Assembly (NCBI RefSeq): GCF_001904725.1
Contig: NZ_MRCE01000016.1
Span: 1 to 64,000, forward strand
Source of the DNA: Phormidium ambiguum IAM M-71
Lineage (GTDB): Bacteria; Cyanobacteriota; Cyanobacteriia; Cyanobacteriales; Aerosakkonemataceae
Direction of reading: 5' to 3'
DNA length: 64,000 nt
Part shown: one piece after another, positions 45,665 through 53,815 of the stretch
Layout: each line of letters starts with the position of its first letter
Position numbering within the stretch: position 1 is the first letter of the stretch
Position numbers and translations under genes: made by a program
Notes under the pieces: model-generated
What the model saw: the letters and a program-made list of their open reading frames with translations, nothing else
Told to the model about the DNA's origin: nothing
Databases searched by the model: none

Positions 45665-45872
45665 ACTTTTGTGTCCCCGGAACTCCTCTATCATCTTTAT
45701 CACTGGGTGCAGGTAGCCAGTATCCTAAAATACCTGTTAAACCTCCCCAATACAGAGCAGTGTTTGGTTCATTTTTTGCGTCAGAAGTGCATAGTTTGAA
45801 GATACATAAACCGATGACGATGGTACTAAAAAATACTTGTACGCCAAATTTCCAATATTCAAACTTTTTCAT
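45663..45872 (-). CDS. Small hypothetical membrane protein
   Basis: A 69-residue frame, MKKFEYWKFGVQVFFSTIVI at the start, with one clear hydrophobic segment (about residues 9-26) and a second weaker one (TALYWGGLTGILGYWLPAP, about 38-56). The tail is charged. The YWGGLTGILGYWLPAPS segment looks evolved. It runs into the pyrimidine repeat at its 3' end. Likely real, unknown function. Confidence 0.55.
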   Translation of the reverse strand: MKKFEYWKFGVQVFFSTIVIGLCIFKLCTSDAKNEPNTALYWGGLTGILGYWLPAPSDKDDRGVPGTQK

Positions 45873-45988
45873 AATAATATTTCAGAAAATAAATTTAGGT
45901 TTTTCGTCTACTAATCATGATTAAAGTCGGTATGGCGCAAAAAATATAAGTACCTTTGAGGGTACTTATATGTAACAATTTTTAGTTG

Positions 45989-46561
45989 TTAGCGACTAAT
46001 GCGATCGATCAACCAAAGTGCAACAATAATTCCCGCAAAATGTCCAGCGATGGTGTTAATATTTGCTTGCACTGCCAACATATCCAAAGAACTAATTAGG
46101 CGTGATGGGTCGGCATAAATAGCTGTTTGAACTTGGGAAATAGACCTAGCTGCTAAGGAACCAACTATAGCCCAAGCACCCAAAATAGTTAGTAACATTC
46201 CGACTAAATTAACTATTAATCCCATGCGAAGGATTGGAATAGTTTCAGCTTTTCGGGGTCGCATACTAGGATTAGGTGATTGTAGTTGTCTACCAATGCG
46301 AACATAACGAAAAGCCATGTAAACACCGATACCTAAACTGACTATGCCGCAAATTGCCAAAAATACGCCAAAATTAGTTCCCGGATTGCCACTGTTGGTA
46401 TTAGGTGAACGACTGAAAATGATAAATAGTAGTAACACCACTATAGAAATTACACCTAGTACTAATTGCAGCCAGAAACTAGTCCAGCCAGCAATGCGAA
46501 AATTCCCGGCAATTTGGCGAATTGCTGCTGAAACTGAGGGGGAATCTGATTTATTTGACAT
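45989..46561 (-). CDS. DUF3611 family membrane protein
   Basis: A 190-residue protein with about four transmembrane helices (near 25-50, 65-85, 108-135 and 163-185). The family traits include an N-terminal IRQIAGNFRIAGWTSFWLQL and the C-terminal NTIAGHFAGIIVALWLIDRI. The start is the ATG at 46561 (MSNKSDSPS); the longer frame begins with TTG. DUF3611 proteins occur in cyanobacteria and chloroplasts; the function is unknown to me. Confidence 0.87.
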   Translation of the reverse strand: MSNKSDSPSVSAAIRQIAGNFRIAGWTSFWLQLVLGVISIVVLLLFIIFSRSPNTNSGNPGTNFGVFLAICGIVSLGIGVYMAFRYVRIGRQLQSPNPSMRPRKAETIPILRMGLIVNLVGMLLTILGAWAIVGSLAARSISQVQTAIYADPSRLISSLDMLAVQANINTIAGHFAGIIVALWLIDRISR

Positions 46562-47391
46562 ACTGATCAACCTGTTAGCTTATTTAAGATAAAGAGAATG
46601 TGGTGGTGAGAGAACTTTTTGTCGATCCGATCGTCAGTTTATTTTATTATTCTTCAATTTATTTAGGGTTAATCAACCAACACCTTGTCCATGAATCAAG
46701 ATTTTTGATGACAGCTTATGCCATTTCAGTACTCAACCAGCTTTGGTCGGCGGTTTTTGGCCCGTAGTACTTTAGCGGTTACTCTGGTAGGTAGTTTGGC
46801 ACTTTATCACCAGACTATCTTGACCGATCGGATGATCCCAAAGCAAAGACACCGGGGAGCCGCTACTATTAGCGATCCCATTGCCAGCAGAAATCTACTC
46901 TGTAGAAAAAAAATTATCATCAGCAGAACTGATGGTAAAGATAAGATAGATAAAGAAGAGCAGGGGGAAAAAATGCAGCGTTGTGGACAAAATTATTTTA
47001 TAAACAATAAAATTTAAGTGTTTAATGTGATTCTGTCACATTTGGCCGGAAACTAAAGGCTAATTATGGATTTTACTCGATTTTTCTTGGCTGAGAAGAT
47101 TCGATCGCAGTTTTTTCTCTGTCCTCACACTTATAAGGAGAAAGAACGTAAAATTTTTTTGTGGATCTAGCCAGCAAATAAACAATTGACTGTTTAAAAT
47201 TGATCTTAATGTTCGGCAGTCTTCCATCAGAAAAAATACGATCTCATCGTGTATTAATGCTGATAGCGATGAGCTAACATTAGTCCTGATAGAACCAAGA
47301 TTAGTTGGACTGTTCTTAGGATGAAGAGACGAGCTTTGTGTTCACGGTTAAGTAATTTAAGCAAAAATACGCATGGAGTATTAAGCGGGTT
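46562..47391. other. Intergenic region upstream of the PadR gene
   Basis: An 830-base gap with one weak coding candidate (46718-47017, listed separately). TGTGATTCTGTCACA at 47026-47040 is a palindrome of CRP shape but with a 5-base centre instead of 6. The last 350 bases before the PadR gene show no other structure I recognise. Confidence 0.5.
46718..47017 (+). CDS. Doubtful small ORF
   Basis: A 99-codon frame. The first 40 residues (MPFQYSTSFGRRFLARSTLA then VTLVGSLALYHQ) look like a signal or anchor sequence, but the rest is charged and irregular (GKDKIDKEEQGEKMQRCGQN) and reads like AT-rich non-coding DNA. It could be the 5' part of a decayed gene. I do not recognise it. Confidence 0.25.
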   Translation: MPFQYSTSFGRRFLARSTLAVTLVGSLALYHQTILTDRMIPKQRHRGAATISDPIASRNLLCRKKIIISRTDGKDKIDKEEQGEKMQRCGQNYFINNKI

Positions 47392-47781
47392 ATGCAAATG
47401 AAATTTGACGACATTTACCAATTTTTCGACAATCCCCCTCCTATTTATCTGACCAAAGAGTTAGCAGTTTGTTATGTACTTTCTGTCTTAGCACGGGGAG
47501 AATCCTACGGCACAGAACTAATTCAGTTAATTGAGACAGAATACCCAACTTACCGTCTTTCCGATACCGTACTTTACAGTGCGTTGAAATTTCTGGAAGA
47601 AGAACAGGCAATTAGTGGTTACTGGAAAAAGGTAGAAGGGCGGGGTCGTCCCCGGAGAATGTACCGTATCAAACCAGATTGGCGGGAACAGGCACAAAAT
47701 TTGGCGCGTCTTTGGCATGATTATGCTACCAAAAATCATTCCAGTGAATCTTTAGCTAATCAACGAGAAGCTGTGAAGTGA
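47392..47781 (+). CDS. PadR-family transcriptional regulator
   Basis: A 129-residue winged-helix regulator. KELAVCYVLSVLARGESYGT, LIQLIETEYPTYRLSDTVLY and SALKFLEEEQAISGYW give the wHTH, and GRGRPRRMYRI is the wing; all are typical of PadR. The C-terminal helix is short, so it belongs to the compact subgroup. CCB1 follows after 61 bases on the same strand. The target is unknown; control of its own promoter is likely for the family. Confidence 0.9.
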   Translation: MQMKFDDIYQFFDNPPPIYLTKELAVCYVLSVLARGESYGTELIQLIETEYPTYRLSDTVLYSALKFLEEEQAISGYWKKVEGRGRPRRMYRIKPDWREQAQNLARLWHDYATKNHSSESLANQREAVK

Positions 47782-47842
47782 GTTTCGGAGAGAACGTAAA
47801 TTTATGTAAAGTAAAAGATACTTCTCTGATTGAATTTCCAGC

Positions 47843-48364
47843 ATGAGTACGACGATTCTTTCTTCAACTTTCTTGCTAACGGTACTGTTAGCGATCGGGT
47901 TATTCTTCTTTATCAAGGCTTCTGTGAAAGATAGGACACAGGTAATGCAGTTGATTTCACAAGAGCCTATTGATTCCCTTCTCGCCCAATTGCAGCAGTA
48001 TTTCACGCAAAGATCTTATAAGGTCGTCGCTTTAGATGCAGCGCAAAACCAAGTAACTTTTGCTGGATTCGTGCGTCCTAGTTGGTTTTTAGCAGTTTTC
48101 TTGACCCTTTTGGCCGCATTAGGAATTCTTTGCTTGGTTTTGGTGTTGTCGTTTTTGTTCCCCCAGGTAAGTTTGTTGTTTTTCGCTCTGGAATTGTTGT
48201 CACCTGTTGCAGGTATCTTCTACTGGCAAAAAGCTGGTCGTCAAGAACAGGTTTCGCTGAAGTTGGAGAATACCCAAGAAACAGAAAATTTAATTACTGT
48301 GACTGGGCATAGAGACGAATTATCGGTTTTGCGAGAAACGCTAGGTTGGCAACAAATTTCATGA
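47843..48364 (+). CDS. Cytochrome b6f cofactor-assembly protein (CCB1-like)
   Basis: A 173-residue membrane protein of the family called cofactor assembly of complex C subunit B (CCB1, formerly DUF3529). In chloroplasts CCB proteins attach heme c(i) to cytochrome b6. Transmembrane segments lie near residues 7-25, 80-105 and 108-125; a soluble region with SYKVVALDAAQNQVTFAGFV sits between the first two. The closing DELSVLRETLGWQQIS is also typical. It follows the PadR gene closely and is ended by a strong terminator. Confidence 0.8.
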   Translation: MSTTILSSTFLLTVLLAIGLFFFIKASVKDRTQVMQLISQEPIDSLLAQLQQYFTQRSYKVVALDAAQNQVTFAGFVRPSWFLAVFLTLLAALGILCLVLVLSFLFPQVSLLFFALELLSPVAGIFYWQKAGRQEQVSLKLENTQETENLITVTGHRDELSVLRETLGWQQIS

Positions 48365-48373
48365 AAATTGTAT

Positions 48374-48405
48374 AACCCCATTCAAACTTAGGTTTGAATG
48401 GGGTT
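48374..48405 (+). terminator. Strong terminator after CCB1
   Basis: AACCCCATTCAAAC (48374-48387) and GTTTGAATGGGGTT (48392-48405) are a perfect 14-bp stem with a 4-base loop, 10 bases past the stop and followed by GATTAAATCTTTT. It is convincing as an intrinsic terminator. Confidence 0.85.
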
Positions 48406-48970
48406 GATTAAATCTTTTCATTTACTTGATCCGTGACTATTCAAATGAGCTATGAATTGGCCACGAAATTTTTATTGAGTTTTGTTTTTCCATCGCCCCT
48501 TTAAGTTTCAATCTCTGCCTTTGGTTGACATACTTCCTGACATAAATGTACTAGAATTTTCCCAAGATATTTTGAAGCAAGGCTTGAACCCTGCTTTTCC
48601 ACCTTTTTTTGTCTTATAAAGGTCTTAACAAGACATAATTAATGTCTTGTTTACCTCTCTGACTGCTTTCACGGGCAACTCATTGAACATTAATCAGAAG
48701 TACCCCTACACAAAGTCTTCCACAAGACGAACCAAAAAGCTGCGTTTGTACTCTCGGAGTCTATTTATGGAGATCTTGCATGGGTTGTCGCTTTACCTTG
48801 CGCTGATTTGATTGTGCCAGAAATACTTTTGTTATTTTCTGGAGACACAGGGAAGACAGCCTTTTGCTTTGGGTTTCATCCCTTGTCTAAAGCACTAGGG
48901 GCTCTCGCCATCCCGCTATATGTTGAGAGGGAAATTGTTAATTATTTCCCGCTATTTTCGACTTATCTTT
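48406..48970. other. Intergenic region with one free-standing hairpin
   Basis: About 565 bases between convergent genes. AACAAGACAT (48627-48636) pairs perfectly with ATGTCTTGTT (48642-48651). It is 320 bases from the end of the DUF3155 gene, too far to be its simple terminator, so a small RNA ending here is conceivable. Open frames in this stretch are short and unconvincing. Confidence 0.5.
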
Positions 48971-49288
48971 TCAGATTGATACTGTGGCGAGTTGGGGTTT
49001 GTCACTTGGGTGTTCTAATTCCCTTAAGCTGGGGAACAGGAAATGGTTTTCTTCCACATACTGCGCCCCGAATAAACCTTTTTCTGCCCAGAAGTACCGA
49101 TCTGTAGTATGCTCGTTACGTTTCACTAGTAGCAACGCAGGTGGCAAAATTCCTTCGGCTTGAATAAATTTTCTTGCCGCCGTCACAGGTTTTTCTTGCC
49201 CACTTTCGATGCTATATTGAGGCACGTGCTCAAGAATCCTCCGGCCTTCTTGGCGACGACGACTTTTCCGCTTCCGTCTCCTTGCCAA
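48971..49288 (-). CDS. DUF3155 family protein
   Basis: A 105-residue protein with a very basic start (MARRRKRKSRRRQEGRRILE) and a conserved body, PVTAARKFIQAEGILPPALL then VKRNEHTTDRYFWAEKGLFG. I recognise it as the short cyanobacterial DUF3155. The basic N-terminus suggests nucleic-acid or ribosome contact. Function unknown. Confidence 0.8.
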   Translation of the reverse strand: MARRRKRKSRRRQEGRRILEHVPQYSIESGQEKPVTAARKFIQAEGILPPALLLVKRNEHTTDRYFWAEKGLFGAQYVEENHFLFPSLRELEHPSDKPQLATVSI

Positions 49289-49742
49289 GCTACTTACCTC
49301 CTCTTTCAGGTACTAACTGTAATGATATTTACAAAACCGTCGAAAGTATATCGGCTTGAGTAAAAAAAATCAAGTTTTATTAACTCATTGATACAAAACT
49401 TGCAACTACCACAGTGGATAATAGAAAGTTTTTGTGAATCTGGGTGGTGAGGGTAGAGGAAATGGCGAGTTTGTGATATTGAGCGATCGCTTTTCCTGTA
49501 TGAACCCCAAGAACGAGGAAATAGCCTTTGCAGAGAAGCCTTTGGGACGCAATGCCAGAGATGATGGGGGAGAAGTCATAATAAATTTATGTGAAATGAG
49601 AAAAGTACTCTTGGGGCAGTTATGATTGATTGCCGAAATGGAATATTATCCTTCTCTTCACACCTAATACCCAAGGAAAACTAAGGTTTTTCTGTTGGGG
49701 CAATTTCAGCAAACTATTATTGATTTTATAGGCTGAACCACT
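49289..49742. other. Intergenic region upstream of the Hik2-like gene
   Basis: A 454-base gap between divergent genes. A 63-codon frame at 49434-49625 (plus) has a purine-rich, irregular composition and is not convincing. No RNA or hairpin of note. Confidence 0.5.
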
Positions 49743-51122
49743 ATGTTGATGCCTACCAGTTCAGAATTCGTAACTCTTTGTCAAGCTCAGGTTGATTTGT
49801 TGACGCGATCGTTGGGCGCGGCTTTGAGTGTGGTATACGTAACGGAAGAACTGGTGGAGGAGCAGGAGACTAAGTTAATTCCAATTGTGGCTTACCCGGA
49901 GGCTGGGGTAATTTGGCAGGAAAAGCGATCGCTCAGTCTGTTACCTGATGAGTTGCAGGGAATGAATGCTAAGCGGTGTTTGCCTTCGGCGGCGGGGGAG
50001 AATGAGAAGAGGTTGTGGGAATGGACGAAGGATGAGGAAAAGTCAGATCGAGGGGAAGGAAAAGAGAATTCGCTATCGCAACAAAGGCAGATTGTTTTCC
50101 CTCTGATACATGAAGAGGTAGTGATGGGCTTGTTGGTGACTAGCAGGGGCGACAGGGCGTGGAATGAGGAGGAGAGGAGTCAAATTGAGGAGATTGCTCA
50201 GACGATCGCAATTGCTGGTATTTTAGATCGGCGTTCCAAGTGGTTGGAGCAAAGATATGCTGAACAACAGCGTTTACAAGCGCAACAAAATGATTTGTTG
50301 CATAATCTTTTACATCAGTTACGAAATCCTTTGACGGCTTTAAGGACTTTCGGTAAGTTGTTGGTGAAAAGATTAGGTTTGGATGAAAAAAATCGGGAGT
50401 TTGCCAATAGTATTTTGCGGGAGAGCGATCGCATTCAGGATTTACTGCAACAGTTCGATCGGGTGATTGAGTTAACTGATGATATGAATCAAGCCCAAAA
50501 GGAAGAAGTTTCGGGAGATTTATTAACTCTTTCTCCAGTTGAATTGAAGGGAGAAACAGATAAAGAAAAAAATGTTAAACAACCTTTGCTGTTGTTACCG
50601 GAGTCGGGATTGATGGAAATTCCGGTTTTGTCGGCTTGTTCTTTGGTTGAGGTTTTAGATTCGGTTTTGGCTGCGGCTGAAGCGATCGCCCAAGAGAGAA
50701 ATTTGACTTTTACAGCGCAGATTCCCGATTATTTACCAAAGATAAAAAGTGATACTAAGGCTTTAACAGAAGTTTTCAGTAATATTGTGGATAATGCTTT
50801 GAAATATACGCCAAATGGAGGGGAAATTTTTGTCGAAATTAAACAAAAAGATACCTGGGATGGTAAATTTTTAGGTGTAGCGGTGAGTGATAATGGCCCG
50901 GGTATTCCTGAGCAAGATTTAAAGGGTTTGTTTGTTAGGGGTTTTCGGGGCGTGCAAGCGAAAACGGATATTCCGGGGACTGGGTTGGGTTTAGCGATCG
51001 CGCAAAAACTAGTCCAACAAATGCAGGGAGAAATCGAAGTTTTCAGCCCAGCTAAACATCCTCAAATAAAAACTAAAGGTACTACTTTTATTGTTTGGTT
51101 GCCAGAGTTTAAAGAAGAGTAA
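49743..51122 (+). CDS. GAF sensor histidine kinase, Hik2/CSK-like
   Basis: A 459-residue soluble histidine kinase. The N-terminal GAF domain (about 5-165) begins SSEFVTLCQAQVDLLTRSLG and ends before DRRSKWLEQRYAEQ. The phospho-acceptor is His191 in HQLRNPLTAL. The ATPase domain has the N-box NIVDNALKYTPNGG, G1 VSDNGPGIPE and G2 GTGLGLAIAQ. The GAF start and LIHEEVVMGLLVT segment resemble cyanobacterial Hik2, the relative of chloroplast sensor kinase that responds to the plastoquinone pool and salt. A low-complexity linker (about 95-115 and 235-275) is longer than I remember. No response regulator gene is adjacent. Confidence 0.8.
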   Translation: MLMPTSSEFVTLCQAQVDLLTRSLGAALSVVYVTEELVEEQETKLIPIVAYPEAGVIWQEKRSLSLLPDELQGMNAKRCLPSAAGENEKRLWEWTKDEEKSDRGEGKENSLSQQRQIVFPLIHEEVVMGLLVTSRGDRAWNEEERSQIEEIAQTIAIAGILDRRSKWLEQRYAEQQRLQAQQNDLLHNLLHQLRNPLTALRTFGKLLVKRLGLDEKNREFANSILRESDRIQDLLQQFDRVIELTDDMNQAQKEEVSGDLLTLSPVELKGETDKEKNVKQPLLLLPESGLMEIPVLSACSLVEVLDSVLAAAEAIAQERNLTFTAQIPDYLPKIKSDTKALTEVFSNIVDNALKYTPNGGEIFVEIKQKDTWDGKFLGVAVSDNGPGIPEQDLKGLFVRGFRGVQAKTDIPGTGLGLAIAQKLVQQMQGEIEVFSPAKHPQIKTKGTTFIVWLPEFKEE

Positions 51123-51140
51123 ATTAGCTATAATTTTTAC

Positions 51141-51836
51141 TCATTTAAGCACAACATCAGAGTTGAGAGTTAGGGTAAAATCTGTATTAGGAGATATGGT
51201 GATAATTGTAACTTTATCTTGATTGCGGAATGCGCCGATTAGTTGAGCAGATGAACCAAAACCAGAGTTTAATATTATTTGTTGAGAAGCAACGATCGGG
51301 TTTCCTGACATAGCAGCAAAAGCGGCGGCTGCTGCTGTTCCCAACGCTGAATTTTTGATGATTCTGTCAACTTTTTGATTCTTAGAAATTGTGAAAGTTC
51401 GATCGATAATTTTAGAGCTAGCACTTATTTCAATTCTTTGTCCATCTGCTAAAACTATCTGCTTAGCGACAAACTGAGCAGTATTTTGGTCTTGCATTGT
51501 GACTAATTCACCCACAATTTGACTACCTACAGGAATCAAAGAGTTGGCATTAAAAGAAGATAAGTTTTTGGTTAAATTTAAAGTTAGGGGAATTGGCCCG
51601 GGTTCATTGGGTGAAACTAATATTTTTTGAGCTAAATCGTAGCGAACCGAAAGATTTGTTCCCGCCGGAATTCTGATAGCTATTTGTCGTCGCTGTGGTG
51701 TTTCTTCTGATTCTAAATTAAGATTATTTTGAGCAAAATTGGCCGATGGCAGAATTAAAGATATCGCCACAGCAAGATTAATTGCTAGCGTAATTAATAA
51801 AACGTTTTTGCTTAAATAAGAGTTGCCCTGATACAT
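51141..51836 (-). CDS. Exported TrbI-like protein, paralogue A
   Basis: A 231-residue protein with an N-terminal hydrophobic signal/anchor (VLLITLAINLAVAISLILPS, about 12-31). The body begins AIRIPAGTNLSVRYDLAQKI and contains a glycine/alanine-rich helix (ALGTAAAAAFAAMSGNPIVA) and the ending TDFTLTLNSDVVL. It is clearly paralogous to the protein at 52743-53492: both share IPAGTxxxVRYDxAxKIxVSPNE, QFVAxxxxLxxGxRxxIxASS and xDxxLxLNSDxV. Similar cyanobacterial proteins are often labelled TrbI-like, but no conjugation genes are present and the true role is unknown. It likely acts in the periplasm or envelope. Confidence 0.75.
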   Translation of the reverse strand: MYQGNSYLSKNVLLITLAINLAVAISLILPSANFAQNNLNLESEETPQRRQIAIRIPAGTNLSVRYDLAQKILVSPNEPGPIPLTLNLTKNLSSFNANSLIPVGSQIVGELVTMQDQNTAQFVAKQIVLADGQRIEISASSKIIDRTFTISKNQKVDRIIKNSALGTAAAAAFAAMSGNPIVASQQIILNSGFGSSAQLIGAFRNQDKVTIITISPNTDFTLTLNSDVVLK

Positions 51837-51885
51837 AATTTCAGCACCATAGATACGTTGTTTATTTACTATTCGTTTGATTTAT

Positions 51886-52452
51886 TTAAAACTCTTTTTG
51901 GTGAATTTTAAGGTGAGATTCATTAGTTCTCAATCTTCTAATTATCCAATCAAATCTGGCTCTAGCAAGAGTAATATTTTCTAACAAATAGGGATGCAGT
52001 TGTTCTAATTCTACCTCTTCAGCTTGGGCTTTGCCATAACCTAATTGACTTACTAAACCCCGCATTCTTAGAGAAAGTAAAATTGCTAATGAGCGGTAAA
52101 AACGGGAAGCAAACCCAATATCAAATTGTAATTTATTAGCTAATTCTTTGCGAGGAATAGACAAAACTAAAGAATCTTGTGCGGAGGTAACTGTAGCGGA
52201 CGGAGGGCGAAAATCTATAAAAGACATTTCTCCAACAACTTCACCACTGGTGAGTGTAGCAATTTCTTTTCCCCCAAGAGCCGAAATAGAAACTGTTAAC
52301 ACTCCTTCTAATAAAATATAGATAGCGTCTACGGGTTTTTCTTCTTCAATAAGTACTGTATTAGCCGCTATTTCTTGCCATTTACTTTTTTGAATTATCC
52401 AGTCAACGTCATCATCGCTGAGTTCTCCCAAAATTAAGAAAACTTTTTGCAT
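51886..52452 (-). CDS. Cyclic nucleotide-binding domain protein
   Basis: A 188-residue protein with a Crp-type cNMP-binding domain (about 15-130), visible in DAIYILLEGVLTVSISALGG, LTSGEVVGEMSFIDFRPPSA and TVTSAQDSLVLSIPR. There is no C-terminal helix-turn-helix; the tail is a helical region (EEVELEQLHPYLLENITLAR). It is therefore a stand-alone sensor rather than a transcription factor, perhaps acting by protein interaction. It sits between the two TrbI-like paralogues on the same strand. Confidence 0.85.
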   Translation of the reverse strand: MQKVFLILGELSDDDVDWIIQKSKWQEIAANTVLIEEEKPVDAIYILLEGVLTVSISALGGKEIATLTSGEVVGEMSFIDFRPPSATVTSAQDSLVLSIPRKELANKLQFDIGFASRFYRSLAILLSLRMRGLVSQLGYGKAQAEEVELEQLHPYLLENITLARARFDWIIRRLRTNESHLKIHQKEF

Positions 52453-52742
52453 AGAAAATCCTTGGTACAGTGATAAGAGGATAGTTGAATTATTTGCAGA
52501 GTTTAATTAAGCAAGTCTAAATTTTAATTTCAAGTTTGAAGAATGGAAAGATAGCACCCGGTTAGCAAAATCACTTATGCTGCTTATCAGCACGATCGCT
52601 CATAACATTTTGATTATTTGCAGCAGAGTTTCATTGTATTAAGTTTTTCAGTTTATCGGTAAGGTGTCAATGAATATTAAATAAAAAAGCGATCGCTCTA
52701 CAATTTGTAATAGCGATCGCTTTTTTTGGAAGACCTGTACAT
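52453..52742. other. Intergenic region with HIP1 hairpin
   Basis: About 290 bases of promoter DNA for the cNMP-binding gene; the terminator-like HIP1 hairpin at 52683-52726 lies at its upstream edge. No further signal seen. Confidence 0.5.
52683..52726 (-). terminator. Terminator built from two HIP1 sites
   Basis: AAAAAAGCGATCGCT (52683-52697) and AGCGATCGCTTTTTT (52712-52726) are perfect reverse complements, with TACAA/TTGTA extending the pairing in the loop. It follows the stop at 52743 by 16 bases on the minus strand and ends in a T-run in both directions. The stem core is two HIP1 octamers, so a genome-wide repeat has become part of a terminator. Confidence 0.85.
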
Positions 52743-53492
52743 TTAGATGCCTCTGTTAGACCCTGGATTATAATTCGGGTTATTATTGTAGCCTGGATTG
52801 CTATAACCGGAACTGTAACCTGGGGCTCGTCCAAAGGAATTTACAACTAAATCTGAGTTTAATCTAAGATCGAGGTCGCTGTTGGGGTCGATGACGACAA
52901 CTTCGTTGGATCTGCGTCCGCCTAAGAGTAACCCGCCTAAAGTGCCTGTACCCGTGCCTGCGAGGACTTCTAAAGCGTCGATGCGGCGATCGCCTGTGAT
53001 TCCTGCGATTAAAGCACCAGCAGCAGAACCAATAGCTGCGCCTGTTAGGAGACTGGTGAGGTTTGTACCTCTGCGAATTTCTTGAGTTTCAGTGATTACT
53101 TGTGAGGAGGCGTTGATCGATCGGCGTTCTCCTCCAGGCAAAATTAACTCTCTAGCGACAAATTGAGAACCACCTCTTGCTGGTCGTAATTCTCCCACAA
53201 CTTGACTTCTCGCAGGTATTAAAATTTCCCCATCACGAGAAACCACATCGCTATCTACAGTTAGAGTTAAATTAGTAGTTTCATTAGGAGAAACTACAAT
53301 TTTTTCTGCTGCATCATATCTAACTTGAATCGCAGTTCCCGCAGGAATTCTGTAATCTCTTCTTTGGGCGACTGAATCTCGATATTGTGCTGAAGCGGGA
53401 GAGGCTATTAGAATTGGTGCGATCGCAGAAGCACTCATTCCCAAAGCAATAATTACCGCAGTTGTTGATTTCCAGTTGCGAATTTTAAACAT
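52743..53492 (-). CDS. Exported TrbI-like protein, paralogue B
   Basis: A 249-residue protein with a classical signal peptide (residues about 1-35; hydrophobic TAVIIALGMSASAIAPILIA, then ASPASA-QYRD cleavage site). The body shares its pattern with paralogue A: YRIPAGTAIQVRYDAAEKIV, SQFVARELILPGGERRSINA and DPNSDLDLRLNSDLVV. It carries a glycine-zipper region (TGAAIGSAAGALIAGITGDR and GTGTGTLGGLLLGG) and a disordered Gly/Asn/Pro/Tyr-rich tail. Envelope-associated role likely; biochemical function unknown. Confidence 0.75.
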   Translation of the reverse strand: MFKIRNWKSTTAVIIALGMSASAIAPILIASPASAQYRDSVAQRRDYRIPAGTAIQVRYDAAEKIVVSPNETTNLTLTVDSDVVSRDGEILIPARSQVVGELRPARGGSQFVARELILPGGERRSINASSQVITETQEIRRGTNLTSLLTGAAIGSAAGALIAGITGDRRIDALEVLAGTGTGTLGGLLLGGRRSNEVVVIDPNSDLDLRLNSDLVVNSFGRAPGYSSGYSNPGYNNNPNYNPGSNRGI

Positions 53493-53750
53493 TATTTAGC
53501 ACCCTCCAGGGGTTTCTCTTGCTGAAAGTTATGACGCTGGTTTAAAAGGTTTGTTTCCGATATTTTTAGTTTGATTATGAAAGAGTTTGTAGTTATTTTT
53601 TTTAGGCTAACAAGCCTCAGAATGACATACATCAACCGTTTGGGGTACAACTATATATAGATATTTTTATGTGATTGGCGAAGTAATTTTTCTGAATTGG
53701 TATAGACGTAGGGTGATAAAATTAGTTCCTAAAAATCTGGATGTACAATT
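53493..53750. other. Intergenic region
   Basis: About 260 bases between paralogue B and the repeat at the end of the methyltransferase gene. It must hold the promoter of paralogue B. I see no gene. Confidence 0.45.
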
Positions 53751-53815
53751 GTAGGGTGCGTCAGGCCAATACTTTTCAAATTAACCGAAGATTTAATTTT
53801 GCTGACGCACCTTAC
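53751..53815. repeat. GTAGGGTGCGTCAG inverted repeat overlapping dcm
   Basis: GTAGGGTGCGTCAG (53751-53764) and CTGACGCACCTTAC (53802-53815) are inverted with a single G-T wobble, separated by 37 bases. The right arm lies inside the methyltransferase reading frame and supplies its last residues (KVRQQN and stop). It belongs to the same family as 4641-4671. Confidence 0.8.

Noticed and set aside
47026-47040. CRP/SyCRP1-like palindrome TGTGATTCTGTCACA
   Set aside because: The centre is 5 bases, not the 6 of the consensus TGTGA-N6-TCACA, and it lies about 350 bases before the PadR gene.
49434-49625. 63-codon ORF upstream of the Hik2-like gene
   Set aside because: Irregular charged sequence with no recognisable motif; probably non-coding.
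51141-53492. Conjugation genes (TrbI label)
   Set aside because: Proteins like these are often named TrbI-like, but no relaxase, coupling protein or other tra/trb gene is nearby.
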